Notes under the pieces: model-generated
What the model saw: the letters and a program-made list of their open reading frames with translations, nothing else
Told to the model about the DNA's origin: nothing
The model's database searches: none
Made by a program: the position numbers and the translations under genes
NCBI RefSeq assembly: GCF_001043115.1
Contig: NZ_LFME01000018.1
Coordinates: 32,169-96,168 of the forward strand
Length of the DNA: 64,000 nucleotides
Source: Xanthomonas sp. NCPPB 1128
GTDB taxonomy: Bacteria; Pseudomonadota; Gammaproteobacteria; Xanthomonadales; Xanthomonadaceae
Reading direction: 5' to 3'
Part shown: positions 63,853 to 64,000 of the stretch, piece after piece
How the letters are laid out: each line of letters begins with the position of its first letter
How positions within the stretch are numbered: position 1 is the stretch's first letter

Positions 63853-64000
63853 GCTGGGATTGGGGATTGGGGATTGGGGATTGTTGGAAAAGCGCGCTGT
63901 CGGCGCTGACCCGTCCTGGGATTTCCTGGCTGCATTTCACGTGGTAGCAGGTGGTTCGCGATCTGCTGTTGCGAATCCCCAATCCCCAATCCCCAATCCC
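63853..64000. repeat. GGGATT arrays facing each other after rng
   Basis: GGGATTGGGGATTGGGGATT at ~63857-63880 and the inverted AATCCCCAATCCCCAATCCC at the window end (~63975-64000). The ~95 bp between them shows no gene; the element runs off the window. Confidence 0.75.

Overview
The window reads as chromosomal DNA of a high-GC gammaproteobacterium of the Xanthomonadaceae, most likely Xanthomonas. Supporting signs are the protein-level resemblance of the housekeeping genes (leuS-lptE-holA-nadD-rsfS-rlmH, maf-rng, metG), a large TonB-dependent receptor, an AcvB/VirJ-type virulence protein, and two intergenic repeat classes typical of this group: REP-like pairs built on GTAGGAGCGGCTTCAGCCGC, and GGGATTGGGGATT arrays. 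No tRNA, rRNA, CRISPR array, insertion sequence or prophage was seen. The placement is inferred from gene content, not from a database search.

Layout. 0-6 kb: MscS channel, EAL phosphodiesterase, a cysteine-cluster protein, YegD-like Hsp70, SlyD-type PPIase, CDF transporter and YjdM. 6-15 kb: S9 peptidase, old yellow enzyme, MFS exporter, transglutaminase/TPR protein, DUF2383 protein and a thpR/HD-phosphohydrolase pair. 15-20 kb: acvB facing mprF, a lysyl-phosphatidylglycerol hydrolase/synthase pair. The space between them carries a ~265-bp tandem duplication that includes the last ~24 codons of mprF. 21.8-30.4 kb: a lipid-modification cluster of seven genes (desaturase, FAD oxidoreductase, DUF1365, cyclopropane-synthase-like methyltransferase, DUF2878, DUF1295, second methyltransferase). 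Its genes are tightly overlapped and lie downstream of an ECF sigma factor/RskA anti-sigma pair. 30-36 kb: small membrane and periplasmic proteins, an orphan RnfB ferredoxin, a decayed HlyD-family gene, a HAD phosphatase, metG and DUF2147. 36-49 kb: an ABC permease fused to an M1 aminopeptidase with its ATPase, two VOC proteins, mmuM, a DUF885 peptidase, YhhQ, DUF502, a thioesterase-like protein and thioredoxin/CnoX. 49.5-57 kb: the leuS-to-rlmH housekeeping run, with a J-domain gene inserted between rsfS and rlmH. 57-64 kb: TonB-dependent receptor, TonB, SIMPL protein, maf and rng.

The most interesting system is the sigma/anti-sigma-linked lipid cluster. Its core order FAD-DUF1365-methyltransferase-DUF1295 next to a SigK/RskA-type pair matches the sigK/ufaA1 region of Mycobacterium tuberculosis as I know it. 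It also resembles the stress-sigma-controlled fatty-acid methylation genes of Rhodobacter. Here it is extended by a desaturase, DUF2878 and a second methyltransferase. A shared promoter-like motif, GCATC(C/G)-N16-CGT(A/C)TC, lies upstream of both the sigma gene and the first lipid gene. With mprF/acvB only 2 kb away, the 15-30 kb stretch looks like a membrane-lipid remodelling neighbourhood.

A second theme is repeat DNA entering coding sequence. GGGATT-type repeats form the only available start region of nadD and a linker inside metG, and the tail of mprF was duplicated together with an intergenic repeat.
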